Below, piece after piece: positions 52,287 through 62,916 of a stretch of DNA of 64,000 bases (position 1 is its first letter; every line of letters begins with the position of its first letter). Below the pieces are notes generated by a model that ran no database searches, had not been told where the DNA came from, and was given only the letters and a program-made list of their open reading frames with translations. This DNA comes from Streptomyces sp. PT12. GTDB taxonomy: Bacteria; Actinomycetota; Actinomycetes; Streptomycetales; Streptomycetaceae. Position numbers and translations under genes: made by a program. Where the stretch lies: positions 124,001 to 188,000 of the forward strand of contig NZ_QEST01000014.1 in the NCBI RefSeq assembly GCF_003311645.1. The letters are read 5' to 3'.

Positions 52287-54743
52287 TTGCCAGACGACGC
52301 CCAGCCGCTCACCTCGACCCAGCGGAAGAGTGCCAAGCCGTCCGCCGCCGCCCTCGGCTGGCGGGACGGCGAGGACAGCCGTGCCCCGGCACCGGCGACG
52401 GCGCCGTCGGCCCCTGCCGTCTCAGGCGTCTCGGGCCGCTCCGGCTCGTCGAACCGCGTACGGGCCCGCCTCGCCCGGCTCGGCGTCCAGCGCTCCAGCC
52501 CGTACAACCCCGTGCTCGAGCCGCTGCTGCGCGTCGTCAGGGCCAACGACCCCAAGGCCGACACCGCGCTGCTGCGCCGCATCGAGCGCGCCTACCAGGT
52601 CGCCGAGCGGTGGCACCGCGGCCAGAAGCGCAAGAGCGGCGACCCGTACATCACCCACCCGCTGGCCGTGACGACGATCCTGGCCGAGCTGGGCATGGAC
52701 GCGGCCACGCTGATGGCCGGGCTGCTGCACGACACCGTCGAGGACACCGAGTACGGCCTCGACACCCTCCGCAGGGACTTCGGCGACCAGGTCGCCCAGC
52801 TCGTCGACGGCGTCACCAAGCTGGACAAGGTCAAGTTCGGCGAGGCGGCCCAGGCCGAGACCGTCCGCAAGATGGTGGTGGCCATGGCCAGGGACCCCAG
52901 GGTCCTGGTCATCAAGCTCGCCGACCGCCTGCACAACATGCGGACGATGCGCTTCCTCAAGCGGGAGAAGCAGGAGCAGAAGGCCCGCGAGACGCTGGAG
53001 ATCTACGCCCCGCTGGCCCACCGCCTGGGCATGAACACCATCAAGTGGGAGCTCGAGGACCTGGCGTTCGCGATCCTCTACCCCAAGATGTACGACGAGA
53101 TCGTCCGCCTGGTCGCCGAGCGCGCGCCCAAGCGCGACGAGTACCTCGCCACCGTCATCGACGAGGTCCAGTCCGACCTGCGCGGCGCCCGGATCAAGGC
53201 CGCGGTCACCGGGCGGCCCAAGCACTACTACAGCGTCTACCAGAAGATGATCGTGCGCGGCCGGGACTTCGCGGAGATCTACGACCTGGTGGGCATCAGG
53301 GTCCTGGTGGACACCGTCCGCGACTGCTACGCAGCGCTCGGCACCGTGCACGCGCGGTGGAACCCTGTGCCGGGGCGGTTCAAGGACTACATCGCGATGC
53401 CCAAGTTCAACATGTACCAGTCCCTGCACACGACGGTGATAGGGCCAGGGGGCAAGCCGGTCGAGCTCCAGATCCGCACGTTCGACATGCACAGGCGGGC
53501 GGAGTTCGGCATCGCCGCCCACTGGAAGTACAAGCAGCAGGCGGTCGCGGGCTCCTCCAAGGTGCGCTCCGACGCCCCGAAGAAGGGCGAGCGCAGGGGC
53601 GGCCGTACCACCGTCGACGACATGGCCTGGCTGCGGCAGCTGCTCGACTGGCAGAAGGAGACCGAGGACCCGGGGGAGTTCCTTGAGTCGCTGCGCTTCG
53701 ACCTGTCGCGCAACGAAGTGTTCGTCTTCACGCCCAAGGGCGACGTGATCGCGCTGCCCGCGGGCGCGACGCCGGTCGACTTCGCGTACGCCGTGCACAC
53801 CGAGGTCGGCCACCGCACGATAGGGGCCAAGGTCAACGGCCGCCTGGTGCCGCTCGAGTCCACGCTGGACAACGGCGACACCGTGGAGATCTTCACGTCC
53901 AAGGCCGAAGGCGCGGGGCCATCGCGCGACTGGCTGGCCTTCGTCAAGTCGCCCCGCGCGCGCAACAAGATCAGGGGCTGGTTCTCCAAGGAGCGCAGGG
54001 ACGAGGCGATCGAGCAGGGCAAGGACTCCATCGCCCGCGCCGTGCGCAAGCAGAACCTCCCGATCCAGCACGTGCTCAGCGGCGACGCGCTGGTCACCCT
54101 GGCCCACGAGATGCGCTACCCCGACATCTCGTCGCTCTACGCCGCGATCGGCGAGGGCCATGTCTCGGCGCAGAGCGTGGTGCAGAAGCTCGTCCAGGCG
54201 GTCGGCGGCGAGGAGGCGGCCAACGAGGACATCTCCGAGGCGGCCCCGCCGGTCCCGGTCCGCGCCAAGCGGCGCACGACGGCGGACCCCGGCGTGGTGG
54301 TCAAGGGCGTGGACGACGTCTGGGTCAAGGTCGCCCGCTGCTGCACGCCGGTGCCGGGCGACCCGATCATCGGCTTCGTCACGCGCGGCAACGGCGTCTC
54401 TGTGCACCGGGCCGACTGCCTGAACGTCGACTCCCTCGCTCAGGAGCCCGAGCGGATCCTGGACGTCGAGTGGGCGCCCACCCAGTCATCGGTCTTCCTG
54501 GTCGCCATCCAGGTCGAGGCCCTCGACCGGTCACGGCTGCTCTCCGACGTCACGCGCGTCCTGTCGGACCAGCACGTGAACATCCTCTCGGCCGCCGTCC
54601 AGACGTCGCGGGACCGGGTGGCCACGTCCCGTTTCACGTTCGAGATGGGCGACCCCAAGCACCTGGGCCATGTGCTCAAGGCCGTGCGCGGCGTCGAGGG
54701 CGTCTACGACGTCTACCGCGTCACCTCGCCGCGCAGGCCCTGA
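52287..54743 (+). CDS. relA: Bifunctional (p)ppGpp synthetase/hydrolase RelA
   Basis: An 818-residue stringent-response enzyme. Order: a disordered N-terminus, an HD hydrolase domain ([25 protein letters not shown]), the synthetase domain ([24 protein letters not shown]), a TGS domain ([27 protein letters not shown]), a zinc-finger/CC region ([13 protein letters not shown]), and a C-terminal ACT domain ([19 protein letters not shown]). The intact HD motif supports both activities. TTG 52287 follows AAGGAG at 5 bases and gives MPDDAQPLT, the expected start. Confidence 0.95.
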   Translation: MPDDAQPLTSTQRKSAKPSAAALGWRDGEDSRAPAPATAPSAPAVSGVSGRSGSSNRVRARLARLGVQRSSPYNPVLEPLLRVVRANDPKADTALLRRIERAYQVAERWHRGQKRKSGDPYITHPLAVTTILAELGMDAATLMAGLLHDTVEDTEYGLDTLRRDFGDQVAQLVDGVTKLDKVKFGEAAQAETVRKMVVAMARDPRVLVIKLADRLHNMRTMRFLKREKQEQKARETLEIYAPLAHRLGMNTIKWELEDLAFAILYPKMYDEIVRLVAERAPKRDEYLATVIDEVQSDLRGARIKAAVTGRPKHYYSVYQKMIVRGRDFAEIYDLVGIRVLVDTVRDCYAALGTVHARWNPVPGRFKDYIAMPKFNMYQSLHTTVIGPGGKPVELQIRTFDMHRRAEFGIAAHWKYKQQAVAGSSKVRSDAPKKGERRGGRTTVDDMAWLRQLLDWQKETEDPGEFLESLRFDLSRNEVFVFTPKGDVIALPAGATPVDFAYAVHTEVGHRTIGAKVNGRLVPLESTLDNGDTVEIFTSKAEGAGPSRDWLAFVKSPRARNKIRGWFSKERRDEAIEQGKDSIARAVRKQNLPIQHVLSGDALVTLAHEMRYPDISSLYAAIGEGHVSAQSVVQKLVQAVGGEEAANEDISEAAPPVPVRAKRRTTADPGVVVKGVDDVWVKVARCCTPVPGDPIIGFVTRGNGVSVHRADCLNVDSLAQEPERILDVEWAPTQSSVFLVAIQVEALDRSRLLSDVTRVLSDQHVNILSAAVQTSRDRVATSRFTFEMGDPKHLGHVLKAVRGVEGVYDVYRVTSPRRP

Positions 54744-54750
54744 CGCGAGC

Positions 54751-54793
54751 GGCGGAGGGGAGGAGCCGGACGACGCCGCGCCTCCCCTCCGCC
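54751..54793. terminator. Bidirectional terminator between relA and the DUF349 gene
   Basis: GGCGGAGGGGAGG (54751-54763) pairs perfectly with CCTCCCCTCCGCC (54781-54793) over 13 bases. It lies between two convergent stop codons. Confidence 0.85.
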
Positions 54794-54806
54794 ACCGGCG
54801 CCCCGC

Positions 54807-56036
54807 TCAGCCGCCGAACTCCTGAAGCCCCTTGAGCGCCTGGTCAAGCAGCGCCTGCCGCCCGGCCAGCTCCTGCTCCAGCTTCTGCGCCTTGGCGGCG
54901 TTCCCCTGGGCCCTGGCGCGCTCCGCCTGCTCCCGCAGCCGGTCCACGGCGTCCTGCAACTGCCCGGTCAGGCCCGCGGCCCGCGCCCGCGCCTCGGGGT
55001 TGGTGCGGCGCCACTCGGCGTCCTCGGCCTCGGCGACGGCCCGCTCGACGGCGTGCATCCGGCCCTCGATCGCGGCCCTGGCGTCCCTTGGCACATGGCC
55101 GATGGCCTCCCAGCGCTCGCCGATCGACCGCAACGCGGCCCGCGCCGCCCGCAGATCGGTGATCGGCAGCAGCTTCTCGGCCTCGGCCGCCAGCTGCTCC
55201 TTGAGCGCGAGGTTGTCGCGGTGCTCGGCGTCCCGCTCGGCGAACGCCGACCCGCGGGCCTGGAAGAAGACGTCCTGCGCCGCCCTGAAACGGGTCCACA
55301 GGTCCTCCTCGGCGTCCCGGTGCGCCCGGCCCGCCGCCTTCCACTCCCGCATCAGCTCGCGGTAACGGGCCGCCGTCGGGCCCCAGTCCGTGGAATCCGA
55401 CAGGCTCTCCGCCTCCGCGATCAGCTTCTCCTTGCGCCGCCGCGTCTCCTCGCGCTGCGAGTCGAGCGCGGCGAAGTGCGACTTGCGGCGCTTGGAGAAC
55501 GCCGACCTGGCCTGCGAGAACCGGTGCCACAGCTCGTCGTCGGTCTTCCTGTCGAGCCGGGGCAGGCCCTTCCAGGTGTCGACGAGGCCGCGCAGCCGCT
55601 CACCCGCGACCCGCCACTGCTCGCTCGCGGCCAGCTCCTCGGCCTCCGCGACCAGCGCCTCCTTGGCCGCCCTGGCCTCCTCGCTCTGCCGGGCCTTGGC
55701 CGCCTTCCGCTCCTCGCGGCGCGCGTCGACCAGGGCGACCAGCTCGTCGAGGCGGCGGCCGAGACCGACGAGGTCGCCGACCGCGTGCCCGGCGTCGACC
55801 TGCTCCCGCAGGTGGCCGATGGCCGTCATGGCGTCCTTGGCCGACAGATCGGTGGTCCGCACCCGCCGTTCGAGGAGGTCCACCTCGACGACCAGGCCCT
55901 CGTACTTGCGCTCGAAATAGGCGAGCGCCTCCTCGGGGGAGCCCGCCTGCCAGGAGCCGACGACCTTCTCGCCGTCCGGCGTCCGCACGTACACGGTCCC
56001 GGTTTCGTCAACACGGCCCCACGGCTCGCTGCTCAC
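54807..56036 (-). CDS. DUF349 domain protein, coiled-coil
   Basis: A 409-residue, highly charged helical protein. Repeated units such as WKAAGRAHRDAEEDLWTRFRAAQDVFF, LWHRFSQARSAFSKRR and WEAIGHVPRDARAAI are DUF349 repeats. The rest is coiled coil rich in Ala/Glu/Arg. The start is GTG 56036 with GAGGAGG 4 bases upstream. DUF349 proteins are reported to bind or respond to (p)ppGpp-related or ribosomal partners in some bacteria, but the role here is not known. It converges on relA, as in other Streptomyces. Confidence 0.88.
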   Translation of the reverse strand: MSSEPWGRVDETGTVYVRTPDGEKVVGSWQAGSPEEALAYFERKYEGLVVEVDLLERRVRTTDLSAKDAMTAIGHLREQVDAGHAVGDLVGLGRRLDELVALVDARREERKAAKARQSEEARAAKEALVAEAEELAASEQWRVAGERLRGLVDTWKGLPRLDRKTDDELWHRFSQARSAFSKRRKSHFAALDSQREETRRRKEKLIAEAESLSDSTDWGPTAARYRELMREWKAAGRAHRDAEEDLWTRFRAAQDVFFQARGSAFAERDAEHRDNLALKEQLAAEAEKLLPITDLRAARAALRSIGERWEAIGHVPRDARAAIEGRMHAVERAVAEAEDAEWRRTNPEARARAAGLTGQLQDAVDRLREQAERARAQGNAAKAQKLEQELAGRQALLDQALKGLQEFGG

Positions 56037-56220
56037 AGCGCCTCCTCGTCTGATGCGCACGACGGGGCCCGACGCCCCCGGCACCGTCCACAGTTCTCGA
56101 CCGGTCGGCGGCCCTTTTCTCCCGCCCGACCGGCGCAGGCACCCTGCACAACGCCAACATAGGTGACACCGTGCCCGGCTGTCCGCACCTTGCTCGCCGG
56201 AAAATACCGGTGAACGAGGC

Positions 56221-57051
56221 TCACTCCGCCGCAACCTCCTCCACGGTCGCCTCGTTGATCACCACCGTGGCGTTCGGCGCGGTCGTCCCGTTGGCGTCGG
56301 GCGGGGCCGCACCCGTCTCGGCGATCAGCTCGACCACGTCGAGCCCGGCCGTCAGCGTCCCGAACGGCGTGTACTGCGCGGGCAGCTCGCTGTCCTCGTA
56401 CACCACGAAGAACTGGCTGCCGCCCGTGTCGGGGCCGCTGTTGGCCATCGCCACCGTGCCCGCGGGGTAGACGCCGTCGGCCACCTCGGGGGCGTCGAGG
56501 TTCTCGTCGGGCAGGCTGTAGCCGGGGCCGCCCTGGCCCGTGCCCTGCGGGTCGCCGCACTGGAGCACGAAGATGCCCTCGGTCACCAGCCTGTGGCAGC
56601 GAGTGTGGTCGAAATAGCCCTCGCCAGCGAGGAAGGCGAACGAGTTCACCGTGCGCGGCGCCGCCTCGGCGTCCATCGTGATCTCGATGTCGCCGCACGT
56701 GGTCGCGAGCCGCATCACGTAGTCGCTCGCGGCGTCCACGGCCATCTCGGGCTCCTCCTCCCACTGCGCCGTGGTCGGCTCGCCCTCGGCCGGGGCCTCG
56801 CAGGGGTCGTCGGGCGGCGTGGTCGCCTCGTCCCCCGGCTGCGCGCCGTCCTCCGCCGCCGCGTCCGAGCCGCCGTCGTCCCGGTTCACGGCCACCAGGG
56901 CGGTCACGCCGCCTGCCACCAGCACGACAAGCGCGACCGAGAGCAGGACGCGGCGCCGGCGACCTCGGCGGTACCGGCTCGCCCTCCGCTCCTGCTGCCG
57001 CTCGAACTTCGCACGCGCGAGCTGCTTGCGCCGCTGCTCCTTGCTGACCAC
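56221..57051 (-). CDS. Membrane-anchored peptidyl-prolyl cis-trans isomerase (cyclophilin)
   Basis: A 276-residue protein. A basic N-terminus (KEQRRKQLARAKFERQQERR), one membrane helix (VLLSVALVVLVAGGVTALVAV), an acidic linker, and then a cyclophilin domain (about 110-276): TCGDIEITMDAEAAPRTVNSF, GYFDHTRCHRLV, VLQCGDPQGTG, and GSQFFVVY. It has a type II topology, so the catalytic domain is outside. The start is GTG 57051. It is transcribed toward the DUF349 gene. The 56037-56220 gap holds no gene. Confidence 0.9.
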   Translation of the reverse strand: MVSKEQRRKQLARAKFERQQERRASRYRRGRRRRVLLSVALVVLVAGGVTALVAVNRDDGGSDAAAEDGAQPGDEATTPPDDPCEAPAEGEPTTAQWEEEPEMAVDAASDYVMRLATTCGDIEITMDAEAAPRTVNSFAFLAGEGYFDHTRCHRLVTEGIFVLQCGDPQGTGQGGPGYSLPDENLDAPEVADGVYPAGTVAMANSGPDTGGSQFFVVYEDSELPAQYTPFGTLTAGLDVVELIAETGAAPPDANGTTAPNATVVINEATVEEVAAE

Positions 57052-57193
57052 CGCGCTCTCCCTTGTCTGTCGGGGACTGGAACTCACGTACCTCAAGTGC
57101 GCCGTGGCGTCACCGTATACGGGTTCGCCCGTCCTGCACCGCCGCCGGTAGGCTCTGGCAAAACAGCCACCCACGACGACCGTGAGGACGACC

Positions 57194-57907
57194 GTGCTCA
57201 TCGCTGGCTTCCCCGCCGGGGCCTGGGGGACCAATTGCTACCTGGTCGCGCCCGCCGCGGGCGAGGAGTGCGTGATCATCGACCCGGGGCACCGCGCCGC
57301 CCCCGGGGTCGATGAGGCCATCGCCAAGCACCGGCTCAAGCCGGTCGCCGTGATCCTCACCCACGGCCACATCGACCACGTCGCCTCGGTGGTGCCCGTC
57401 TGCGGCGCCCACGACGTGCCCGCCTGGATCCACCCGGCCGACCGCTACATGCTCGATGACCCCGAGAAGGCCCTCGGCGTCCGCATCGGCCAGCCGCTCA
57501 TGGGCGAGCTGACCGTGGGGGAGCCCGACGACCTGAGGGAGCTGGCCGACGGCGCCGAGCTCGAGCTGGCGGGGATGAGCCTCACCGTCGCGCACGCCCC
57601 CGGCCATACCAAGGGGTCGGTGACCTTCGGGCTGCCCGAGCAGGCGGACGTTCCGCCGGTGCTGTTCTCGGGCGACCTGCTGTTCGCCGGCTCCGTCGGA
57701 CGCACCGATCTGCCCGGGGGTGACCACCTCGAGATCCTGCGCTCGCTGGCCCGTGTCTGCCTGCCGCTCAGTGACTCGACCGTGGTGCTCTCCGGGCATG
57801 GCCCGCAGACCACCATCGGCCGCGAGCGCGCCACCAACCCGTTCCTGCGGGAGCTGGCCGCCGGCCGGGCGGCGGCCGACGCCGCCGCACAGCGACCAGG
57901 AATGTGA
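57194..57907 (+). CDS. Metallo-beta-lactamase fold hydrolase (glyoxalase II-like)
   Basis: A 237-residue metallo-hydrolase. The metal-binding motif is [12 protein letters not shown], with further ligands in [25 protein letters not shown] and [11 protein letters not shown]. The group includes hydroxyacylglutathione hydrolases; actinomycetes lack glutathione, so the substrate may be another thioester. GTG 57194 is preferred with GAGGA before it; GTG 57182 would add four residues. It is coupled to hisS, with overlapping ends if hisS uses GTG 57904. Confidence 0.88.
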   Translation: MLIAGFPAGAWGTNCYLVAPAAGEECVIIDPGHRAAPGVDEAIAKHRLKPVAVILTHGHIDHVASVVPVCGAHDVPAWIHPADRYMLDDPEKALGVRIGQPLMGELTVGEPDDLRELADGAELELAGMSLTVAHAPGHTKGSVTFGLPEQADVPPVLFSGDLLFAGSVGRTDLPGGDHLEILRSLARVCLPLSDSTVVLSGHGPQTTIGRERATNPFLRELAAGRAAADAAAQRPGM

Positions 57908-57918
57908 AGAATCCTTTC

Positions 57919-59181
57919 GTGAGCAGCTTCTCCGCCCCCAAGGGCACGTACGACCTCATCCCGCCGGACTCCGCCGCGTTCACCGCGGTGCGCGACGCGC
58001 TCGCGTCCCCGCTGCGCGGCGCGGGCTACGGCTATGTCGAGACCCCGGGCTTCGAGCACGTCGAGCTGTTCTCCCGGGGCGTCGGCGAGTCCACGGACAT
58101 CGTGACCAAGGAGATGTACACCCTCACCACCAAGGGCGGCACCCACCTCGCGCTGCGCCCCGAGGGCACCGCGTCCGTCCTGCGCGCCGCGCTCCAGGCC
58201 AATCTGCACCGGACCGGGAACCTCCCGGTCAAGCTCTGGTACTCCGGCACGTACTACCGCTACGAACGCCCCCAGGCCGGCAGGTACCGCCACTTCTCGC
58301 AGGTCGGCGCCGAGGCGATCGGGGCCGAGGACCCGGCGCTCGACGCGGAGTTGATCATCCTGGCCGCCGAGGCCCACCGCTCGCTCGGCCTGACCGGGGT
58401 GAGCCTGCTGCTCAACTCCCTGGGCGACGCCGAGTGCCGCCCCGCGTACCGCGCCGCGCTCCAGGCGTTCCTGCGCGGGCTCGACCTCGACGAGGACACC
58501 AGGGCCAGGATCGAGATCAACCCCCTGCGCGTCCTGGACGACAAGCGCGAGAGCGTGCGGCGTCAGCTCGTCGGCGCCCCGATGATGCGTGACCACCTGT
58601 GCGAGTCGTGCAAGGCGTACCACGAGGGCGTCCGCGACCTGCTACGCGAGGCGGGCGTCCCCTTCACGGATGACGACCGGCTGGTCCGCGGCCTGGACTA
58701 CTACACCCGCACCACGTTCGAATTCGTGCACGGCGGCCTCGGCTCCCAGTCCGCGGTCGGCGGCGGCGGGCGGTACGACGGGCTCTCGGAGATGATCGGC
58801 GGGCCCAGGCTGCCCTCGGTCGGCTGGGCGCTCGGCGTGGACCGCACGGTGCTCGCCCTGCGCGCCGAGGGCGTCGCGCTCGATCTCCCGCCTGCCACCG
58901 ACGTGTTCGCGGTGCCGCTCGGCGAGGAGGCGAGGCGCGCGTTGTTCACGCTGGTCACGGGGCTGCGGCGGGGCGGGGTCCGCGCCGACTTCGCCTATGG
59001 TGGAAGAGGGCTCAAGGCCGCGATGAAGGCGGCCAACCGCAGTGGCGCCCGCTTCGCCGTCGTGGCGGGCGACCGGGACCTGGCCGACGGCGTCGTCCAG
59101 GTGAAGGACCTGGCCAGCGGGGATCAGGCGCCCGTCGCCCTCGCCGTGGCGGTCGAGGAGCTGCGCCAACGGCTCGGCTGA
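57919..59181 (+). CDS. hisS: Histidyl-tRNA synthetase
   Basis: A 420-residue class II synthetase. Motifs: [11 protein letters not shown], motif 1 near [17 protein letters not shown], motif 2 [19 protein letters not shown], histidine motifs [15 protein letters not shown], and motif 3 [15 protein letters not shown]. The C-terminal anticodon-binding domain follows. GTG 57919 (MSSFSAPKG) fits the family N-terminus; GTG 57904, overlapping the previous stop, is the alternative. Confidence 0.95.
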   Translation: MSSFSAPKGTYDLIPPDSAAFTAVRDALASPLRGAGYGYVETPGFEHVELFSRGVGESTDIVTKEMYTLTTKGGTHLALRPEGTASVLRAALQANLHRTGNLPVKLWYSGTYYRYERPQAGRYRHFSQVGAEAIGAEDPALDAELIILAAEAHRSLGLTGVSLLLNSLGDAECRPAYRAALQAFLRGLDLDEDTRARIEINPLRVLDDKRESVRRQLVGAPMMRDHLCESCKAYHEGVRDLLREAGVPFTDDDRLVRGLDYYTRTTFEFVHGGLGSQSAVGGGGRYDGLSEMIGGPRLPSVGWALGVDRTVLALRAEGVALDLPPATDVFAVPLGEEARRALFTLVTGLRRGGVRADFAYGGRGLKAAMKAANRSGARFAVVAGDRDLADGVVQVKDLASGDQAPVALAVAVEELRQRLG

Positions 59182-59217
59182 GGGCCGCGATTCCCCTCGC
59201 CCAGGACCTTTGCCAGG

Positions 59218-59246
59218 TTGACATCAGCGGCGGGTGAGCGTTGTGT
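59218..59246 (+). promoter_or_regulatory. Promoter of the VKOR gene
   Basis: A perfect -35 TTGACA (59218-59223) and TTGTGT (59241-59246) with a 17-base spacer. A 13-bp direct duplication GTCGCCGAGGGAC (59258-59283) lies in the leader. Confidence 0.55.
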
Positions 59247-59321
59247 CACTGATGGGCGTCGCCGAGGGACGTCGCCGAGGGACAGGGGTGGCTGGCCACC
59301 CGGACACGAGGGATGAACGAG

Positions 59322-59960
59322 ATGGCAGCAGCTGCGGTGGATGTGGCCCCGTCGGACGAGGCCGGTGCGGAGGGCGAGCGGGGGGCCGTGGGCGCGGGGC
59401 GCGGCTTCGCGCTGACGCTGGTGATCACCGGCTTCGCCGGACTGCTCGCGGCCTGGGTCATCACGCTGGACAAGTTCCACCTGCTCGAGGACCCGGACTT
59501 CTCCCCGGCGTGCAGCATCAACCCCGTGGTCTCCTGCGGCAACATCATGGAGAGCGACCAGGCCGAGGTCTTCGGGTTCCCCAATCCGATGCTCGGCCTG
59601 GTGACCTACGGCATGGTGATCGCCATCGGCATGGGCCTGCTGGCCGGCGCCAGGTACCGGCGGTGGTTCTGGCTCGGCCTCCAGGCCGGGACGCTCTTCG
59701 GGGTGGGCTTCTGTACATGGCTCCAGTACCAGTCGCTGTACGAGATCGGCGCGCTGTGCCTGTGGTGCTGCCTGGCCTGGGTCGCGACCATCGTCATGTT
59801 CTGGTACACGACGCTGCACAACGTCCGCCACGGCATCCTGCCCGCGCCCGAGGGCGTGCGGCGGACGTTCGAGGAGTTCCACTGGCTGGTCCCCGCGGTG
59901 CACATCGGGATCGTCGGCATGCTGATCCTGACCCGCTGGTGGGACTTCTGGACCAGCTGA
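59322..59960 (+). CDS. Vitamin K epoxide reductase family membrane protein
   Basis: A 212-residue membrane protein with about five helices. The paired cysteines of bacterial VKOR are visible: an outside-loop pair in CSINPVVSC and the active-site CLWC in LCLWCCLAW. Bacterial VKOR re-oxidises DsbA-like proteins with quinone as acceptor, so it likely supports disulfide formation outside the cell. ATG 59322 is chosen, with GAGGG at a proper distance; ATG 59313 would be too close to that site. Confidence 0.93.
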   Translation: MAAAAVDVAPSDEAGAEGERGAVGAGRGFALTLVITGFAGLLAAWVITLDKFHLLEDPDFSPACSINPVVSCGNIMESDQAEVFGFPNPMLGLVTYGMVIAIGMGLLAGARYRRWFWLGLQAGTLFGVGFCTWLQYQSLYEIGALCLWCCLAWVATIVMFWYTTLHNVRHGILPAPEGVRRTFEEFHWLVPAVHIGIVGMLILTRWWDFWTS

Positions 59961-60021
59961 GCCGCGGGCGGTGCCTCGGCGGCGTGACCCGTTGTCGGTG
60001 GCGTGACTTAGGGTCGGGGGT

Positions 60022-61371
60022 GTGGAGCCCGACCTGTTCACCGCGGCCGCCGAGGAGCGCGCCGAGAAGGACCCCACCGGGCGGCCGCTGGCCGTCCGGA
60101 TGCGTCCGCGCACCCTTGACGACGTCGTGGGGCAGCGGCATGTGCTGCGCCCCGGGTCGCCCCTGCGGCGCCTGGTGGGGGAGGGCGGCGGCGGCCCGGC
60201 GGGGCCCTCGTCCGTCATCCTGTGGGGCCCGCCCGGCACCGGCAAGACGACGCTTGCCTATGTCGTCAGCCAGGCCACCGACAAGCGCTTCGTCGAGCTG
60301 TCCGCCATCACCGCGGGGGTCAAGGAGGTGCGGTCGGTCATCGAAGGGGCCCGCCGCTCCTCGGGGGCGTACGGCAAGGACACGGTCCTGTTCCTCGACG
60401 AGATCCACCGCTTCAGCAAGGCGCAGCAGGACTCCCTGCTCCCCGCCGTGGAGAACCGCTGGGTGACCCTGATCGCGGCCACCACGGAGAATCCGCACTT
60501 CTCGGTGATCTCCCCGCTGCTCTCGCGCTCCCTGCTGCTGACGCTCGAGCCGCTGACCGAGGACGACCTGCGGGCGCTGCTGCGCAGGGCCGTGGCCGAT
60601 GAGCGCGGCCTCGGCGGCGCGGTCACGCTGCCCGACGACACCCAGGCGCACCTGCTGCGGATAGCGGGCGGCGACGCGCGCCGGGCGCTGACCGCGCTCG
60701 AGGCCGGGGCGGGCGCGGCGCTGGCCAAGGGCGAGAAGGAGATCGGGCTCGCCACCCTCGAGGAGGCGGTCGACCGGGCCGCCGTGCGGTACGACAGGGA
60801 CGGGGACCAGCACTACGACGTGGCCAGCGCGTTCATCAAGTCCATCAGGGGCTCCGACGTGGACGCGGCGCTGCACTACCTGGCGCGGATGGTGGAGGCG
60901 GGGGAGGACCCGCGTTTCATCGCGAGGCGGCTGATGATCTCGGCGAGCGAGGACATCGGCCTCGCCGATCCGACGGCCCTGCCGACGGCCGTCGCGGCGG
61001 CCCAGGCGGTGGCGATGATCGGCTTCCCCGAGGCGGCCATCACCCTCGGGCACGCCACCATCGCCCTCGCCCTGGCCCCCAAGTCCAACGCCGCGGTGGT
61101 CGCCATCGGCGAGGCGCAGGCCGATGTGCGCGCAGGACTCGCGGGCCCGGTGCCCGCGCACCTGCGGGACAGCCACTACAAGGGCGCGGAGAAGCTCGGC
61201 CACGGCCAGGGGTACCAGTACCCCCACGACCTGCCGGGCGGCATCGCGGCCCAGCGGTACGCCCCCGACACGGTGCACGGCAAGCGGTACTACCGCCCGA
61301 CCACGCACGGCGCCGAGGCGCGCTACGGCGAGGTGCTCGACCGGGTCCGCCGGCGCCTGACCGAGGAGTGA
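60022..61371 (+). CDS. rarA: Replication-associated recombination ATPase RarA (MgsA)
   Basis: A 449-residue clamp-loader-like AAA+ protein. Walker A is [12 protein letters not shown], Walker B is [11 protein letters not shown], sensor 1 is in [12 protein letters not shown], and the tail holds the tetramer region [20 protein letters not shown] and [16 protein letters not shown]. It acts at stalled replication forks. TAGGGT (60009-60014) lies 7 bases before GTG 60022, so the mRNA is probably leaderless. 61372-61454 holds degenerate GGTGCTCGGGCGGTCAG repeats and no gene. Confidence 0.95.
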   Translation: MEPDLFTAAAEERAEKDPTGRPLAVRMRPRTLDDVVGQRHVLRPGSPLRRLVGEGGGGPAGPSSVILWGPPGTGKTTLAYVVSQATDKRFVELSAITAGVKEVRSVIEGARRSSGAYGKDTVLFLDEIHRFSKAQQDSLLPAVENRWVTLIAATTENPHFSVISPLLSRSLLLTLEPLTEDDLRALLRRAVADERGLGGAVTLPDDTQAHLLRIAGGDARRALTALEAGAGAALAKGEKEIGLATLEEAVDRAAVRYDRDGDQHYDVASAFIKSIRGSDVDAALHYLARMVEAGEDPRFIARRLMISASEDIGLADPTALPTAVAAAQAVAMIGFPEAAITLGHATIALALAPKSNAAVVAIGEAQADVRAGLAGPVPAHLRDSHYKGAEKLGHGQGYQYPHDLPGGIAAQRYAPDTVHGKRYYRPTTHGAEARYGEVLDRVRRRLTEE

Positions 61372-61454
61372 CCGGCGAGGCGTCCACTCGGGGCGCGTTG
61401 GGGTGCTCGGGCGGTCAGGTCGTCGGGCGGTCAGGGGCTCGGGTGCTCGGTAGG

Positions 61455-62240
61455 TCAGGTGCTCGCGGCCTCGAAGAGCTGGCGCATCGCGCGGCGGAGC
61501 TGGGCGATGTCGCCGACGGGGGCCGGGAATTCGAAGCGGGCGTCGAAGCACGAGGCACCCGCGCGGAAGCGCACCCGCAGCCCGAAGCGGTCGAGGCCAA
61601 GCGGCGTGACGGCCTCGGCGCACGAGGCGTTGGTGCCGTCCAACAGCGAGCACAGCGAGCGGAGTTGGGCGCCGTGCGCGGCGGCGAGGTGCTGGAGCAG
61701 CTCGGCCTCGTACCGCGCCAGAGGATCGGGGTCCGCCTCGGCCAGCTCGTCCGGCTCGACGTGCGAGCTGCCCCACAGGTCGTCGATGTACGCCTCGCCC
61801 GCCTCAAGGCGCAGCAGCGACCAGCCGGGGCCCGGCATCGGCCCGCAGTCGGCGAGCAGCCGCGCGCCCGTGGCGTGCGCGCGGCCCTGCGCGGCCGTCA
61901 GCCAGCCCGCCACCCAGCCGCGGCCCCTGACCCGGTGGGGCACGGCGACCGGCGCGATGTCGGTGATCTCCATCACGGCCGTCACCTCGTCATCCCGCGC
62001 GTGGGCGGCGGCCCGCGCGGCCGGGCAGGCGTCGGGGACCAGCAGGAAGAGGTCTCCGGTGCCCGCCACCGCGCGCGCCTCCACGACGCTGGGACCCGGT
62101 TCACCAGGCTCGGCCTCGGGAATCGACAGCACCGCGGAGGCGTTGGACTCCACCAGGGTGCGCACCCGCTCCGCGGCCGAGGGGCCCCGGGCCTCCTCGC
62201 CCGGGCATCTCGCGGGAGCGGGAACTCCGAATCGCGTCAT
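61455..62240 (-). CDS. DUF2470 domain protein, probably iron-regulated
   Basis: A 261-residue soluble protein. The middle looks like a pyridoxamine-oxidase-like split barrel. The C-terminal part (about 175-261), with HLAAAHGAQL, then GLDRFGLRVRFRAG and FEFPAPVGDIAQLR, matches the DUF2470 pattern seen in heme oxygenase-like HugZ/heme-degrading relatives. An iron box overlaps the promoter, which supports a role in iron or heme use. ATG 62240 has GGAG 5 bases upstream; GTG 62246 is possible. It diverges from rpsD. Confidence 0.8.
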   Translation of the reverse strand: MTRFGVPAPARCPGEEARGPSAAERVRTLVESNASAVLSIPEAEPGEPGPSVVEARAVAGTGDLFLLVPDACPAARAAAHARDDEVTAVMEITDIAPVAVPHRVRGRGWVAGWLTAAQGRAHATGARLLADCGPMPGPGWSLLRLEAGEAYIDDLWGSSHVEPDELAEADPDPLARYEAELLQHLAAAHGAQLRSLCSLLDGTNASCAEAVTPLGLDRFGLRVRFRAGASCFDARFEFPAPVGDIAQLRRAMRQLFEAAST

Positions 62241-62254
62241 GCTCACTCCTCAGA

Positions 62255-62273
62255 TAAGGTAAGCCTCACCTAA
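62255..62273. promoter_or_regulatory. Iron box (DmdR/IdeR-type operator)
   Basis: TAAGGTAAGCCTCACCTAA matches the actinobacterial iron-box consensus TTAGGTTAGGCTCACCTAA at 16 of 19 positions. It lies 15-33 bases upstream of the DUF2470 start. rpsD starts 32 bases on the other side, so effects on rpsD cannot be excluded. Confidence 0.8.
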
Positions 62274-62304
62274 CTTACATGAGATGCCCGGAGGTCCGCT
62301 CCCC

Positions 62305-62916
62305 GTGAACCAGTCACGTCCCAAGATCAAGAAGTCACGCGCCCTCGGCATCGCCCTGACCCCGAAGGCGGTCAAGTACTTCGAGAAGCGCCCCTATCCG
62401 CCGGGCGAGCACGGGCGTGGCCGCAAGCAGACCAGCGACTACAAGGTCCGCCTCCTGGAGAAGCAGCGCCTGCGCGCCCAGTACGACATCAGCGAGCGCC
62501 AGATGGTCCGCGCCTACGAGCGCGCCCGCAAGGTCGAGGGCAAGACCGGCGAGGCCCTCATCGTCGAACTGGAGCGCCGCCTCGACGCGTTGGTGCTGCG
62601 CTCAGGGCTGGCCCGCACCATCTACCAGGCGCGCCAGATGGTGGTGCACGGTCACATCGCGGTCAACGGGCGGAAGGTGGACAAGCCGTCGTTCCGCGTG
62701 CGCCCGCAGGACGTCGTCACCGTGCGCGAGCGCAGCCGGGCCAAGCACCCCTTCCTGGTCGCCCGCGAGGGCGGCTACGCGCCGGACGGCGAGACCCCCC
62801 GCTACCTCGAGGTCAACCTGGAGGCCCTGGCGTTCAGGCTCGACCGCGACCCGCAGCGCCGCGAGGTCCCCGTGCTGTGCGACGAGCAGCTGGTGGTCGA
62901 GTACTACGCCCGCTGA
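62305..62916 (+). CDS. rpsD: 30S ribosomal protein S4
   Basis: A 203-residue S4 protein with the S4 RNA-binding domain [20 protein letters not shown] to [10 protein letters not shown]. The N-terminus ([14 protein letters not shown]) has no zinc-binding cysteines, so it is the Cys-minus form. GTG 62305 has GGAGG 10 bases upstream. The stop overlaps the convergent regulator gene by 13 bases. In Streptomyces this gene is not in the rpsK-rpoA operon. Confidence 0.95.
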   Translation: MNQSRPKIKKSRALGIALTPKAVKYFEKRPYPPGEHGRGRKQTSDYKVRLLEKQRLRAQYDISERQMVRAYERARKVEGKTGEALIVELERRLDALVLRSGLARTIYQARQMVVHGHIAVNGRKVDKPSFRVRPQDVVTVRERSRAKHPFLVAREGGYAPDGETPRYLEVNLEALAFRLDRDPQRREVPVLCDEQLVVEYYAR

